Counted from the stretch's first letter, positions 26,401-34,438 are shown. The stretch is DNA of 64,000 bases from Christensenella sp. UBA7703 (GCA_002482505.1 DLGD01000037.1:62001-126000); one strand, 5' to 3'. The notes: a model not told the origin generated them from the letters alone. Numbers and translations: made by a program.

Positions 26401-27528
26401 AGGCAAGCGCAGATGAACGTCATCGAGGTTGGCAAGCTGCACGAGACCAGCGGCGAAAACATCCTCAACCTCATCGAAAGCGGAAAGATCGACTATATCC
26501 TCTCCACCTCGTCCAAGGGGAGGCTGCCCTCGCGCGACAGTGTGAAGATTCGCAGAAAGGCAATCGAGCGCGCTGTGCCGGCAATCACCTCCATCGACAC
26601 CGCAAACGCGCTGGCGGATAGCCTGAGAAGCCGCTATTCCCAACACACGACGGAGCTGGTGGACATCAACCACATGCGCACCTGCAAGATGCGCCTGCCG
26701 TTTACCAAGATGAACGGAACCAACAACGACTATATCTATTTTGACTGCATGGAGCGGACAATCGACGCGCCGGAGTCGCTGAGCGTCTATCTTTCCGAGG
26801 AGCACACGGGCATCGGCGGGGATGGCATCATCCTCATCGAACCTTCTGCGATTGCCGACGCGAAGATGCGGATCTTCAACCGCGACGGCAGCGAGGGGAA
26901 GATGTGCGGCAACGGCATCCGCTGTGTGGGCAAATATCTCTACGACAACGGCAAAACGACGCGGACCGAACTCACCATCGAGACCCTCAGCGGAATCAAG
27001 CACCTCAAGCTCTATGTGCGCGGCGGAACGGTGAAATCTGTCACCGTGGACATGGGTAAAGCGGAGCTGCGGCCGGAAAAGATACCCGTTGCGCTTGCGG
27101 GGGAGAAGATCGTTTCGCGTCATGTTGAGATCGACGGATCGAGTTACAGCATCACCTGTGTCTCGATGGGAAACCCGCATTGCGTGGTGTTCTGCGACTA
27201 TCCCGATCTCATGCAGATCGAAACGATTGGCCCCGCAATCGAGACCGCGCCGATTTTCCCGGATCGCGTGAATGTCGAGTTTGTGCAGGTGCTGGACGGG
27301 CACACGCTCAAGATGCGCGTCTGGGAGCGCGGCAGCGGGGAGACGCTTGCCTGCGGAACGGGAGCCTGCGCCGCTGTGGTTGCCGCGACCGAAAACGGGT
27401 TTTGCAAGAAGGGCGAGGACATCACCGTTCGCCTGCGCGGCGGCGACCTCCTTGTGCGTTATACGGACGAAACCGTCTGGATGACGGGCGACGCAAAGAA
27501 AAACTTTGAGGGTGTTGTGGAGCTATAG
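23482..27528 (+). CDS. carB-dapF: Fusion of carbamoyl-phosphate synthase large subunit with diaminopimelate epimerase
   Basis: 1348 residues in one uninterrupted frame. Residues 1 to about 1064 are a complete CarB: two ATP-grasp halves beginning RVMVIGSGPIVIGQ and RVIVFGSGPIRIGQG, an oligomerisation segment between them, and a C-terminal MGS-like regulatory domain (LYATKGTAAVLRQA). From about residue 1070 (MRLPFTKMNGTNNDY) to the end is a complete DapF of about 279 residues, with both catalytic cysteines: Cys1142 in MCGNG and Cys1291 in ACGTGA. CarB makes carbamoyl phosphate for pyrimidines and arginine. DapF interconverts LL- and meso-diaminopimelate for lysine and peptidoglycan. The join is only about five residues long and no stop or frameshift hint is seen. 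Both halves look active; processing or an internal ATG start at 26674 or 26689 could also yield free DapF. Confidence 0.95.
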   Translation: MPLDQNIKRVMVIGSGPIVIGQAAEFDYAGTQACRALREEGIEVILVNSNPATIMTDRAMADHIYIEPLTLTTLKRIIEKEQPDSLLSTLGGQTGLTLSMQLARDGFLEQHGVRLLGANPETIAKAEDRQLFKDAMIEIGQPVIPSLVVTELNDALGFAQEIGYPVIVRPAFTLGGSGGGIAQTREELAEIATNGIRMSPIHQILVEKCISGWKEIEFEGMRDKNGNVITICSMENFDPVGVHTGDSIVIAPAVTLSDREYQMLRTATRNIIDTLGIEGGCNCQFALHPTSFDYAVIEVNPRVSRSSALASKATGYPIAKVATKIAIGYTLDEIQNAVTGNTSACFEPALDYVAVKLPKWPFDKFVYGRRTLGTQMKATGEVMAIGPTFEQAIMKAVRGAEISQDSLNTKKLADKSTEKIRVLLHNCDDERLFVVFESLKRGIPMDEIHAITMIDIWFLAKLKHLVEFEHSLTSGGLTEEAYLEGKKLGYPDRVLTRISGQPIKEHLYASYRMVDTCAAEFEAQTPYFYADYACEENEAQTFLQKHDTGKPRVIVFGSGPIRIGQGIEFDYASVHCVWALKQAGYEVVIVNNNPETVSTDFDTADRLYFEPLLPEDVMNVIHTEQPYGVVVAFGGQTAIKLTRFLAEQGVRILGTPADSIDAAEDRERFDALLEQLCIKRPLGKTVKTEEQALLAANTLGYPVLIRPSYVLGGQNMIIAFSDDDVREYMGIILQKGIENPILIDQYLMGTEIEVDAICDGEDILIPGIMEHIERAGVHSGDSIAVYPAWNLTGPLIERVVDHSRRLALALSTRGLINIQYVIYENEVFVIEVNPRSSRTVPYISKVTGVPMVDLATRAMLGDKLADMGFGTGLYKTPPYVAVKVPIFSFEKLADVDILLDPEMKSTGEVLGIGKTREEALYKGLVAAGYNMKRRGGLLVTVRDQDKAEMTDAVRKFADLGFTLYATKGTAAVLRQAQMNVIEVGKLHETSGENILNLIESGKIDYILSTSSKGRLPSRDSVKIRRKAIERAVPAITSIDTANALADSLRSRYSQHTTELVDINHMRTCKMRLPFTKMNGTNNDYIYFDCMERTIDAPESLSVYLSEEHTGIGGDGIILIEPSAIADAKMRIFNRDGSEGKMCGNGIRCVGKYLYDNGKTTRTELTIETLSGIKHLKLYVRGGTVKSVTVDMGKAELRPEKIPVALAGEKIVSRHVEIDGSSYSITCVSMGNPHCVVFCDYPDLMQIETIGPAIETAPIFPDRVNVEFVQVLDGHTLKMRVWERGSGETLACGTGACAAVVAATENGFCKKGEDITVRLRGGDLLVRYTDETVWMTGDAKKNFEGVVEL

Positions 27529-27536
27529 CGAAAGTA

Positions 27537-27568
27537 AAAGGAGCTATCCATTTTTGGACAGCTCCTTT
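27537..27568 (+). terminator. Hairpin after carB-dapF
   Basis: AAAGGAGCT (27537-27545) pairs with AGCTCCTTT (27560-27568), with an inner TCCA/TGGA stem. Only three T residues follow. A near-copy of this hairpin occurs at 59706-59737; both are followed within about 20 bases by a GGGCGGAT palindrome. Confidence 0.65.
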
Positions 27569-27582
27569 GCCGTTTGGGAACG

Positions 27583-27606
27583 CGGGCGGATGATATCCGC
27601 CCCTAC
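27583..27606 (-). repeat. REP-like palindrome, copy 1
   Basis: GGGCGGAT, GAT, ATCCGCCC with a CTAC tail: a 24-base unit that is the exact reverse complement of 27696-27719. Copies 1 and 2 form an inverted pair 89 bases apart between converging genes. The short, highly structured, intergenic unit suggests a REP/BIME-type element. Confidence 0.65.
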
Positions 27607-27695
27607 AGGCGGCTAACGTGAATCATCCATTCAACAGCGTGAACGTTTCTTCTACAATTCTTCACCAATTCACCCGGGTTGCAACGCGAGGTTCG

Positions 27696-27719
27696 GTAGG
27701 GGCGGATATCATCCGCCCG
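27696..27719 (+). repeat. REP-like palindrome, copy 2
   Basis: GTAG then GGGCGGAT, ATC, ATCCGCCC and G. Identical over 24 bases to the reverse complement of copy 1. The 89 bases between them contain no gene. The pair could fold as one long hairpin in RNA from either strand. Confidence 0.65.
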
Positions 27720-27736
27720 TGCTCACCTGAGTTCTC

Positions 27737-29620
27737 TTATGCCGCCTCAAACTGGCTGTTGTACAGTTCCGCATAGAATCCGCCTTTGGCGAGCAGCTCC
27801 GCATGATTGCCGCTTTCGATGATATCGCCGTCCTTCATCACGAGGATGAGGTCCGCGTTCTTGATCGTCGAGAGGCGGTGCGCAATCACGAATGAGGTTC
27901 TGCCGTTGGTGAGACGATCCATCGCCTGCTGCACCATGCGCTCGGTACGGGTATCGACGGAGCTGGTTGCCTCGTCGAGAATCAACAGCGGCGCATCCTG
28001 AATCATCGCGCGTGCGATGGTCAGAAGCTGCTTTTGTCCTTCCGAAAGACTCGCCTTGTCGTTGAGCACGGTGTCGTAGCCCTTGGGTAGCGTCTTGATG
28101 AAGCGATGCAGCCCAACGGTCTTGCAGGCGTCGATGACCTCCTGATCGGTCACGCCGGGCTTGCTGTAGACGATGTTCTCGCGGATCGTGCCCTCGAAGA
28201 GCCACGTATCCTGGAGAACCATGCCAAACTGCGCGTGCACATTTTCGCGCGGGACACGCTGAATGGGAATATTGTCGATGCGGATTTCTCCGCCGTCCAG
28301 TTCATAAAAACGCATCAGCAGGTTGACCATGGTGGTTTTTCCCGCGCCGGTCGGGCCGACGATCGCGACCTTTTGTCCGGGCTTTACGCTGGCGGAGAAG
28401 TTGTGGATGACGGGCTTGTTCGGCGAATAGCCAAACTTCACGTGGTCAAACGCGACGCTGCCTTCGATGCACTGAAGGACGGGTTTTTTCTCGTCTTCGT
28501 GCTCCAATTCCGGTTCTTCGAGGAGGGTGAAGACCCGCTCGCTCGCGGCTGCGGTACGCTGGAGGTTGTTCATCGACTGCGCAATCTGCGACAGCGGCTG
28601 GGTAAAGAGGCGAACATACATCATGAACGCGACGATGACGCCAAACGAGATTGTGCCGTTGACCGCGAGTGCCGCGCCGACGACGCAGACCGCCACATAG
28701 CCGAGGTTGCCGACGAAGCCCATCACCGGCATCATCAGACCCGAAAGGAACTGGGACTTCCAGGCGCTTTGGTAGAGGGTTGTGTTGCTCTCCTCAAACA
28801 CCTTCTTTGCCTCGCGGCTTCCGTTGTACACCTTGACGATATTGTGTCCGGTGTAAATTTCCTCAATGTGCCCGTTGATTCGGCCGAGTTCCTTCTGTTG
28901 CTGACCAAAGTACTTTTGCGAATGCTTCATGATGACCATCATCAGAACAAAGCCGAGCAGGCTTGCGCCAATCGCGGTCAACGCGAGAATCCAGCTGTTG
29001 TAGAGCATCATCACGAGCGAACCCACCAGCATCGTGATCGCGGTGATCAGCGTGCCAAGGCTTTGGCTCAGCGTCTGCCCGATTGCGTCCACGTCGTTGG
29101 TCACGTGGCTTAATACGTTGCCATAGCTCGTGGAGTCAAAGTATTTCAGCGGCAGGCGGTTGACCTTCTGCGAAATATCAGTGCGCATCCGCTTGGAGAT
29201 GCGCTGGGTCACGGTTGCCATAATCTGGCTCTGCACAAGGTTGAGCAGGAACGAAAGACCATATAGCACAGCAAGCGAAATCGCGATGGTGGAGACCGTG
29301 CTCATGTCGATGGAACCCAGCACGGGCTTTCCCTGCGCCATCATGGGCAGACCCTTCATGATCTCGTTGGTGAGGGTTTTCAGGCGATCCGGGCCGATGA
29401 TCTGGAGGATGGTTCCGCCCGCCGCGGCAACCAGCGCCACGAGGATTGCGGAGATGTATTTTTTGCAGTACGCGAGCAATTTTTTCATCGTCGCGTTGAA
29501 GTCTTTCGGCTTTTCGACGGGCATGCTCATGCCGCGCCCCGGGCCGCCGGGGCCGCCGCCCATGGGGCCGCGTCCAAATGCGGGTGCTTTTGCACCGGAA
29601 TGTTCTTTTTTGTCGCTCAT
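27737..29620 (-). CDS. Heterodimeric ABC exporter subunit with the canonical ATPase site
   Basis: 627 residues: a Gly/Pro/Met-rich cytoplasmic N-terminus (GRGPMGGGPGGPGRG), six membrane helices (about 55-330) and an ATPase domain. Walker A is GPTGAGKTT, Walker B LLILDEATSSVD with catalytic Glu, and the switch His is in IAHRLST. The signature is LSEGQKQ rather than LSGGQ. That pattern fits the TM288-like partner of a heterodimer, in which this subunit provides the catalytic Walker B and the partner the normal signature. It overlaps the partner gene by 4 bases. Likely a drug, peptide or lipid exporter; the substrate is unknown. Confidence 0.93.
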   Translation of the reverse strand: MSDKKEHSGAKAPAFGRGPMGGGPGGPGRGMSMPVEKPKDFNATMKKLLAYCKKYISAILVALVAAAGGTILQIIGPDRLKTLTNEIMKGLPMMAQGKPVLGSIDMSTVSTIAISLAVLYGLSFLLNLVQSQIMATVTQRISKRMRTDISQKVNRLPLKYFDSTSYGNVLSHVTNDVDAIGQTLSQSLGTLITAITMLVGSLVMMLYNSWILALTAIGASLLGFVLMMVIMKHSQKYFGQQQKELGRINGHIEEIYTGHNIVKVYNGSREAKKVFEESNTTLYQSAWKSQFLSGLMMPVMGFVGNLGYVAVCVVGAALAVNGTISFGVIVAFMMYVRLFTQPLSQIAQSMNNLQRTAAASERVFTLLEEPELEHEDEKKPVLQCIEGSVAFDHVKFGYSPNKPVIHNFSASVKPGQKVAIVGPTGAGKTTMVNLLMRFYELDGGEIRIDNIPIQRVPRENVHAQFGMVLQDTWLFEGTIRENIVYSKPGVTDQEVIDACKTVGLHRFIKTLPKGYDTVLNDKASLSEGQKQLLTIARAMIQDAPLLILDEATSSVDTRTERMVQQAMDRLTNGRTSFVIAHRLSTIKNADLILVMKDGDIIESGNHAELLAKGGFYAELYNSQFEAA

Positions 29621-31377
29621 GCGGACAATTCCTCCTCACTCAGCTGCGACATGGCGATTTCCTGATACACGCCGCAGGTCTTCAGCAGTTCTTTGTGTGT
29701 GCCCTTGCCGACGATCTGCCCGTCGTTGAGCACGATGATCTGGTCGGCATCGAGTATGGTGCCGATGCGCTGGGCGACAATCAGGCTGGTAACCCCCGCC
29801 GTCTCGTGCCGCAGAGCGGAGCGCAGCGCACGGTCTGTCTTATAGTCCAGCGCGGAGAAGCTATCGTCAAAGATATAGATCTCCGGCTTTCTGGCGACCG
29901 CGCGGGCGATGGCGAGGCGTTGTTTCTGCCCGCCGGAAAGGTTCGTGCCGCCCTGCGCAATCTCCGCCTCATATTGCCCTTCCATCTGTTCAACAAAATC
30001 AGCACCCTGCGCAATCCGCATCGAAGTTTGAATTTCGTCGTCGGTTGGGCATTCTTTGCCGTTTTCGCCGTAGGCGATGTTGCTTGCAACGGTTCCGCGG
30101 AAGGAGACCGCCTTTTGCGGTACATAGCCGATTTTATTGTGCAGCGCATCCTGCGTATAGTCTTTTACGTTCACGCCGTCCACCAGCACATCGCCCGTTG
30201 TCGCGTCGAAAAAACGGGGGATGAGGTTGACCAGCGTCGTCTTGCCGCTGCCGGTCGAACCGATGAAGGCGACGATCTCGCCCTGCTTTGCGGTGAAACT
30301 GATGTCGCAGAGCACGTCGTCCGCCGCGCCGGGATAACGGAAGCTGACTGCGCGAAACTCAATTTCGCCGACCTTGCCCGCTTTGCCCTCGGTCTGTGTG
30401 CCGTCGAGAATTGAGGGCGCGGTTTCCAGCACCTCGTTGATGCGCTTGGCGGAGACGGAGGCACGCGGCCAGAGCACGAAGATCATCACGAGCATCATGA
30501 ACGACATGATTACTTGCATCGCGTAGGCGGAGAAGACCACCATGTTGGAAAACAGCGTGAGACGATCCATCATGCCCGCGTTGTTGATCAGCGAAGCGCC
30601 GATCCAGTAGATCGCAAGGGTCAGCCCGCTCATCAGCGTGGAGATAATCGGCATCATGATTGCCATGCCGCGATTAGTAAAGAGCTGGGTTTCTGTGAGT
30701 TCCGTGTTGGCGACCTCAAACTTCGCTTCCTGATAGGGCTCTGCGTTATAAGCGCGTACTACGCGAAGGCCGGTCAGGTTTTCGCGCGTGACGCGGGTGA
30801 GGTTGTCGGTCAGGGTTTGCATCTTACGAAACTTTGGCAGCACGAGCACCATCATCACTGAAATGACCGCGATCATGATAAGCACGGCAACGCCTGTTGC
30901 AAGAGACCATTCAAGGCCTTTTCCGGCGATCTTGGTCACCGCCCAGACCACCATGATGGGAGCCTTGATGATCATCTGGAGCCCCATCGTGATCAGCATC
31001 TGCACCTGGGTGATATCGTTGGTGGAGCGCGTGATCAAGCTATCGGTCGAGAAGCGGTTGATCTCCTCCATGGAAAACGAATCTACCTGAGAAAATAGTT
31101 GACTGCGCAGCCGCTGTGAAAACGAGGCGGCAATGCGCGCGGCAAGGTAGCCTACGATAATCGCGGAAGCGACACTACCCAGCGCGCAGAGCAGCATCTT
31201 ACCGCCCGCAAGCCAGATATCCGCCATCGCGCTGCCGGGGGTCTGCGTGAGCCGCGTGATTTCGGACATATAGTCCGGCAGTTTTAGATCCAGCCAAACC
31301 TGGGCAACGATGAACGCCAGGCTGACCAGCGCCTGCAGCCATTCGGCTGCTTTGAGTCGTTTGAGTAAACGGAACAT
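29617..31377 (-). CDS. Heterodimeric ABC exporter subunit with a degenerate ATPase site
   Basis: 586 residues: six membrane helices (about 15-300) and an ATPase domain. Walker A GSTGSGKTT and signature LSGGQKQ are intact, but Walker B reads IYIFDDSFSALD with Asp in place of the catalytic Glu, and the switch His is replaced by Gln (VAQRIGT). These are the changes of the TM287-like half of asymmetric exporters. It pairs with the subunit encoded immediately downstream. AAAGGAGA precedes the ATG. It is 63 bases after the MarR gene and has its own possible promoter that shares a CTAACAG motif with the marR promoter. Confidence 0.93.
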   Translation of the reverse strand: MFRLLKRLKAAEWLQALVSLAFIVAQVWLDLKLPDYMSEITRLTQTPGSAMADIWLAGGKMLLCALGSVASAIIVGYLAARIAASFSQRLRSQLFSQVDSFSMEEINRFSTDSLITRSTNDITQVQMLITMGLQMIIKAPIMVVWAVTKIAGKGLEWSLATGVAVLIMIAVISVMMVLVLPKFRKMQTLTDNLTRVTRENLTGLRVVRAYNAEPYQEAKFEVANTELTETQLFTNRGMAIMMPIISTLMSGLTLAIYWIGASLINNAGMMDRLTLFSNMVVFSAYAMQVIMSFMMLVMIFVLWPRASVSAKRINEVLETAPSILDGTQTEGKAGKVGEIEFRAVSFRYPGAADDVLCDISFTAKQGEIVAFIGSTGSGKTTLVNLIPRFFDATTGDVLVDGVNVKDYTQDALHNKIGYVPQKAVSFRGTVASNIAYGENGKECPTDDEIQTSMRIAQGADFVEQMEGQYEAEIAQGGTNLSGGQKQRLAIARAVARKPEIYIFDDSFSALDYKTDRALRSALRHETAGVTSLIVAQRIGTILDADQIIVLNDGQIVGKGTHKELLKTCGVYQEIAMSQLSEEELSA

Positions 31378-31408
31378 GAAATTCTCCTTTGTATAATAGC
31401 GTTAGATA

Positions 31409-31437
31409 GTAATACTGTTAGGTATAAGACGAAGCAA
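31409..31437 (-). promoter_or_regulatory. Possible promoter of the ABC exporter genes with MarR-type site
   Basis: Minus strand TTGCTT (31437-31432), 17-base spacer, TATTAC (31414-31409). CTAACAG (31421-31415) lies in the spacer right beside the -10, the same motif as in the marR promoter, and a second CTAAC follows at 31405-31401. Confidence 0.4.
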
Positions 31438-31440
31438 AAC

Positions 31441-31890
31441 TCATTTTATTGCAGGTCCATGGTTGAAAAATTCTTCGGGTGCATGCTCCGCAAGTTTGTT
31501 TAAAATCCGCAGGAACACGATCGCATCCTCCTCGCCAAGGTCTTCGAGCATATGCACCAACATGCCCATGATCTGTTTTGTGTGCTCCGCTTCCTGGGCG
31601 CGGCCTGCATCGGTCAACTCGACAAGGATGCGCCTGCGATCGCTGGGGTCAATGCTGCGCGAGACCAGCCCTTTTGCTTCGAGATTGTTGAGCGCCGCCG
31701 CAATCCGCGCGGAACTGATGCCCATCTCTTTGCTAATATCGCCGGGGATCACCCTGCCGTCGTGCCGGGAAAGAAAAGCCAACACAAACTGCTCCCCGTG
31801 CAGGGAGTCGTTGATTCGCTTCGGGCTCTTGCGTTTGCGCATCTTGTGCAAAACCTTCATGTACTCGCGCGCAAGTGCGATATAATCCAC
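31441..31890 (-). CDS. MarR-family transcriptional regulator
   Basis: 149 residues from a GTG at 31890 with GAGGGAAA upstream. The longer frame to 31992 is rejected because a strong promoter lies inside it. The winged-helix DNA-binding region spans about 45-105: the ISKEMGISSARIAAALNNLEAKG recognition part, then the wing SIDPSDRRRILVELTDAG, the classic MarR D-x-R-D/R-R motif. It is located upstream of and in line with the two ABC exporter genes, so it is their likely repressor, released by a transported compound. A CTAACAG motif in both its own and the exporter promoter is a candidate operator. Confidence 0.88.
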   Translation of the reverse strand: MDYIALAREYMKVLHKMRKRKSPKRINDSLHGEQFVLAFLSRHDGRVIPGDISKEMGISSARIAAALNNLEAKGLVSRSIDPSDRRRILVELTDAGRAQEAEHTKQIMGMLVHMLEDLGEEDAIVFLRILNKLAEHAPEEFFNHGPAIK

Positions 31891-31930
31891 GTCTTTCCCT
31901 CGATTTCCTTCAAAATAATCAACGGTGTTA

Positions 31931-31958
31931 ACTATACACTCTGTTAGTGAATTGTCAA
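31931..31958 (-). promoter_or_regulatory. marR promoter
   Basis: Minus strand TTGACA (31958-31953), 16-base spacer, TATAGT (31936-31931). CTAACAG (31947-31941) lies in the spacer. Expected transcript start is about 31924, leaving a leader of roughly 34 bases before the GTG start. Confidence 0.65.
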
Positions 31959-32040
31959 TGGAAGGATTGTGAAACAATATGGCATGCGGCATATCGTTTT
32001 TGGACGGTCGATATATAAAAACAAGATGCCATGTATCGTT

Positions 32041-33984
32041 CTAGGATGCATGGATTTCGAACGTGATGGGAAGCCCGAGCGCTTCAATCAGGCCCTTTTG
32101 CGCAGTAGAACAATACAGGTGCTTTAGATTCGGGATTTGGAATAGGATCGAGTAATCTTGCTGTTCCTGAAAATAGATATCCAGCGTGCTGAGCGAATCC
32201 ATTTTTGTGAGCGGTGAAAGGTCTATATCAGGGGCGGCAGCAATTCGAAGATAATCCAAACGATCCAATGCTTCGATACCTTGGATGCTGGTGAGCTCTA
32301 CGGGCGAGATGGCAAGGCTGCGAAGGTTTTTCAGCCCGAGTAAGGGCTCTAGACGCATAACTCCATCTTTGATTTGAAGCTCGGTCAGGTCGTTGAGCTG
32401 TGAGATCGTGTCCCAACATGCTTGCGTCGGATGATTTATGTAGAGCTTTTGCAATGTGTTCATCCGCAGCAGGGGGCCATAGTCGACGATTGGCGTATCA
32501 TACAGGCATAGCGTCGTCATATCATTGCTCAAAGGAGATAGATCGCTCACGTTGGTTGTGCTCAGATCGAGCACCTGCAACAGGGGCAGTTCCGCTGCAA
32601 CGTTAATCTGCGTAATCGGGTTGTGCCCGATGTACAACTCCCGAAGGGATGGTACCGAAGACAAGGGGGAAGGATCGATGATCAGATTCGTGCCGAGCGC
32701 AAGCCGTGTCAGGTGCATGTCCTTGAGCGGCGTAAGGTCGGTGATGTTTTGCGCACAAACGGCAAGCTCACTGAGGTTGCGCAGCTTGGGAATATCTGCA
32801 AGCGTCGTGATCGAACCTTGATACAGCGTCGGTTGGAAGACTGCGCGAAATGTTACATCATCCCACGATTCAAGTGAATCATCGCCAAAGAGGAAGAGCT
32901 TGCTTACTCGATCAAGATCAGCCTGATAGAGGGGCACATCTGCATCGATCCCGAGCTGATCCCGTACGGCGCGCTCGATCTCAGGCGATTCAAACACAAT
33001 TGCCTGATCCGCAGCCACAATCGCCGCCGGCACGAGTGCGTCGCTCGCGGTTGTGGTTCCCTTCGCGTCTGCCTGCGGGCCCGCGGGAAGGATGCCGGAG
33101 AACACGAGCGCCATCGAGAGCGCGATCCCTGCGGCAAGCCCGAACGCGGCACCGCGCCAGAATGTGACGGCGGTAGGCACGGCATCCGCTTGTGCGCGAC
33201 TGAGTGCGCGGCTGAGCGCGCGGATGTTTTTATAGCGCCGCTGCGGGTCAAACCGCGTGCAGGTTTCAATGATGTGCCGCAGTGCGCGGCTCTGAATCTG
33301 TGTGCGCGAATCCAATTCATAGGAACCCGTGCAGAGAAACAGCAGTAAGATACCGGTGGAATAGATGTCGGATCGCGCATCCGTCTGCTGATAGCCAAAC
33401 TGCTCCGGCGCTGCGGTTGTCTGTGTGCCGAGATAGACCGTGTCCTTCTTCTGCGCGGGCTGAAAATGACGCGCCGCGTCAAAATCGATCAAAGAGAGCG
33501 CGTGCTGATTGGTGTAGATGATGTTTTGCGGTTTGATGTCGCGGTGGATGACGGGCGGCGTTTGCGCATGCAGGAGCATGAGCGTTTCGCAAAGCCCGAG
33601 GACGAGGCGCATTGCCTCCGATTCGGAAAAGGCTCCGCTGCGCTCCACTTGGTCGGAAACCGGTGTTCCCGCAATATAACTGCGCAGGAAATAGTCGGTC
33701 TTGTGATCGCTGGAATAGGAAAGCGCCTGCGGAATCTGATTGGATCGCAGGCTGCTGAGAATATCATATTCCGCGCGAAGGTGCTCCCTTGCGCCGTTTT
33801 TGGCCACTTTGAGAACGGCAAACGAAGCGTCGGCTTTCTTTTTCAATAGGTATGTCGATTTATATGGCGTTTCGCGGAGACAGTCATAGAGATCATAGTC
33901 CTGTAAAAACTCGGCCGGCAGCGGGAGCGCTTGCGAAAGCGTGTCCTGGTATGAGGAGAGGAACGATAACACATGGTCAGTCAT
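32041..33984 (-). CDS. Transmembrane Ser/Thr protein kinase with extracellular leucine-rich repeats
   Basis: 647 residues from the ATG at 33984 (AAGGG upstream, 10 bases after the XRE-type gene); the frame to 34125 would overlap that gene. A Hanks-type kinase domain spans about 25-260: ATP-binding Lys in AVLKVAKN, alpha-C Glu in HLRAEYDIL, catalytic loop VIHRDIKPQNIIY, metal motif DFD in place of DFG, and APEQFGYQ. The glycine-rich loop is not recognisable. A membrane helix lies at about 280-305. The outside part (about 340-640) carries leucine-rich repeats (LRELYIGHNPITQINVAAEL and similar). This resembles PknB-like receptors but with an LRR sensor instead of PASTA domains. Confidence 0.88.
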   Translation of the reverse strand: MTDHVLSFLSSYQDTLSQALPLPAEFLQDYDLYDCLRETPYKSTYLLKKKADASFAVLKVAKNGAREHLRAEYDILSSLRSNQIPQALSYSSDHKTDYFLRSYIAGTPVSDQVERSGAFSESEAMRLVLGLCETLMLLHAQTPPVIHRDIKPQNIIYTNQHALSLIDFDAARHFQPAQKKDTVYLGTQTTAAPEQFGYQQTDARSDIYSTGILLLFLCTGSYELDSRTQIQSRALRHIIETCTRFDPQRRYKNIRALSRALSRAQADAVPTAVTFWRGAAFGLAAGIALSMALVFSGILPAGPQADAKGTTTASDALVPAAIVAADQAIVFESPEIERAVRDQLGIDADVPLYQADLDRVSKLFLFGDDSLESWDDVTFRAVFQPTLYQGSITTLADIPKLRNLSELAVCAQNITDLTPLKDMHLTRLALGTNLIIDPSPLSSVPSLRELYIGHNPITQINVAAELPLLQVLDLSTTNVSDLSPLSNDMTTLCLYDTPIVDYGPLLRMNTLQKLYINHPTQACWDTISQLNDLTELQIKDGVMRLEPLLGLKNLRSLAISPVELTSIQGIEALDRLDYLRIAAAPDIDLSPLTKMDSLSTLDIYFQEQQDYSILFQIPNLKHLYCSTAQKGLIEALGLPITFEIHAS

Positions 33985-33994
33985 AGTGTGCCCT

Positions 33995-34438
33995 TCATTC
34001 CAATATTTCTTCGCCAAGTTGTTCAAGCATGATCTCGGCGTCGATAAGGCTGAATTTGTGCTGAATGCAATAGATGATTGCGGCATCCCGACGGGTGCGG
34101 GGGTACAGTTCCCCGCGCAAGGCAAGCTTGAGGAGATATTGCGTCTCTTCCAGCGTCAGGTGCATACCAAGCGCGATGCGAAGCAGTGCGTTTCTGCGTG
34201 GGGTACGGTATCCATTGAAGATTTGATAACCGTTGGAACGCTCCAGATTGGCGGCGCGTATGACGGCCTGTTTGCTGAGCTGATAGCGCTCCAACAGGTA
34301 GGAAAGATAGTCTGAAATGTTTGGTGCAGGCAGGTCGCTTTCGTGTTCGTCTAAAAAAGTCTCCAGCGAGGGTGACTTTTCCAACAAGGAGAACAATGCT
34401 GTCGTAGAAAGCGTTTCGCTCGGTTTGTCCTTGCTCAT
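33995..34438 (-). CDS. XRE-like helix-turn-helix protein paired with the kinase
   Basis: 147 residues. A helix-turn-helix of the XRE/Cro type lies at about 45-105: LSKQAVIRAANLERSNGYQIF followed by GYRTPRRNALLRIALGMHLTLEE. The C-terminal helices have a pattern seen in small regulators encoded next to clostridial Ser/Thr kinases. No membrane segment. It is the first gene of the two-gene operon with the LRR kinase (10-base gap) and has a strong promoter. It could be the kinase's target or a transcription factor whose activity is set by phosphorylation. Confidence 0.75.
   Translation of the reverse strand: MSKDKPSETLSTTALFSLLEKSPSLETFLDEHESDLPAPNISDYLSYLLERYQLSKQAVIRAANLERSNGYQIFNGYRTPRRNALLRIALGMHLTLEETQYLLKLALRGELYPRTRRDAAIIYCIQHKFSLIDAEIMLEQLGEEILE

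Noticed and set aside
26660..26700. CarB-DapF fusion as a frameshift or lost stop artefact
   Set aside because: The junction is in frame on both sides, reads normally in codon use, and no nearby stop codon in other frames suggests an indel that would restore two separate genes.
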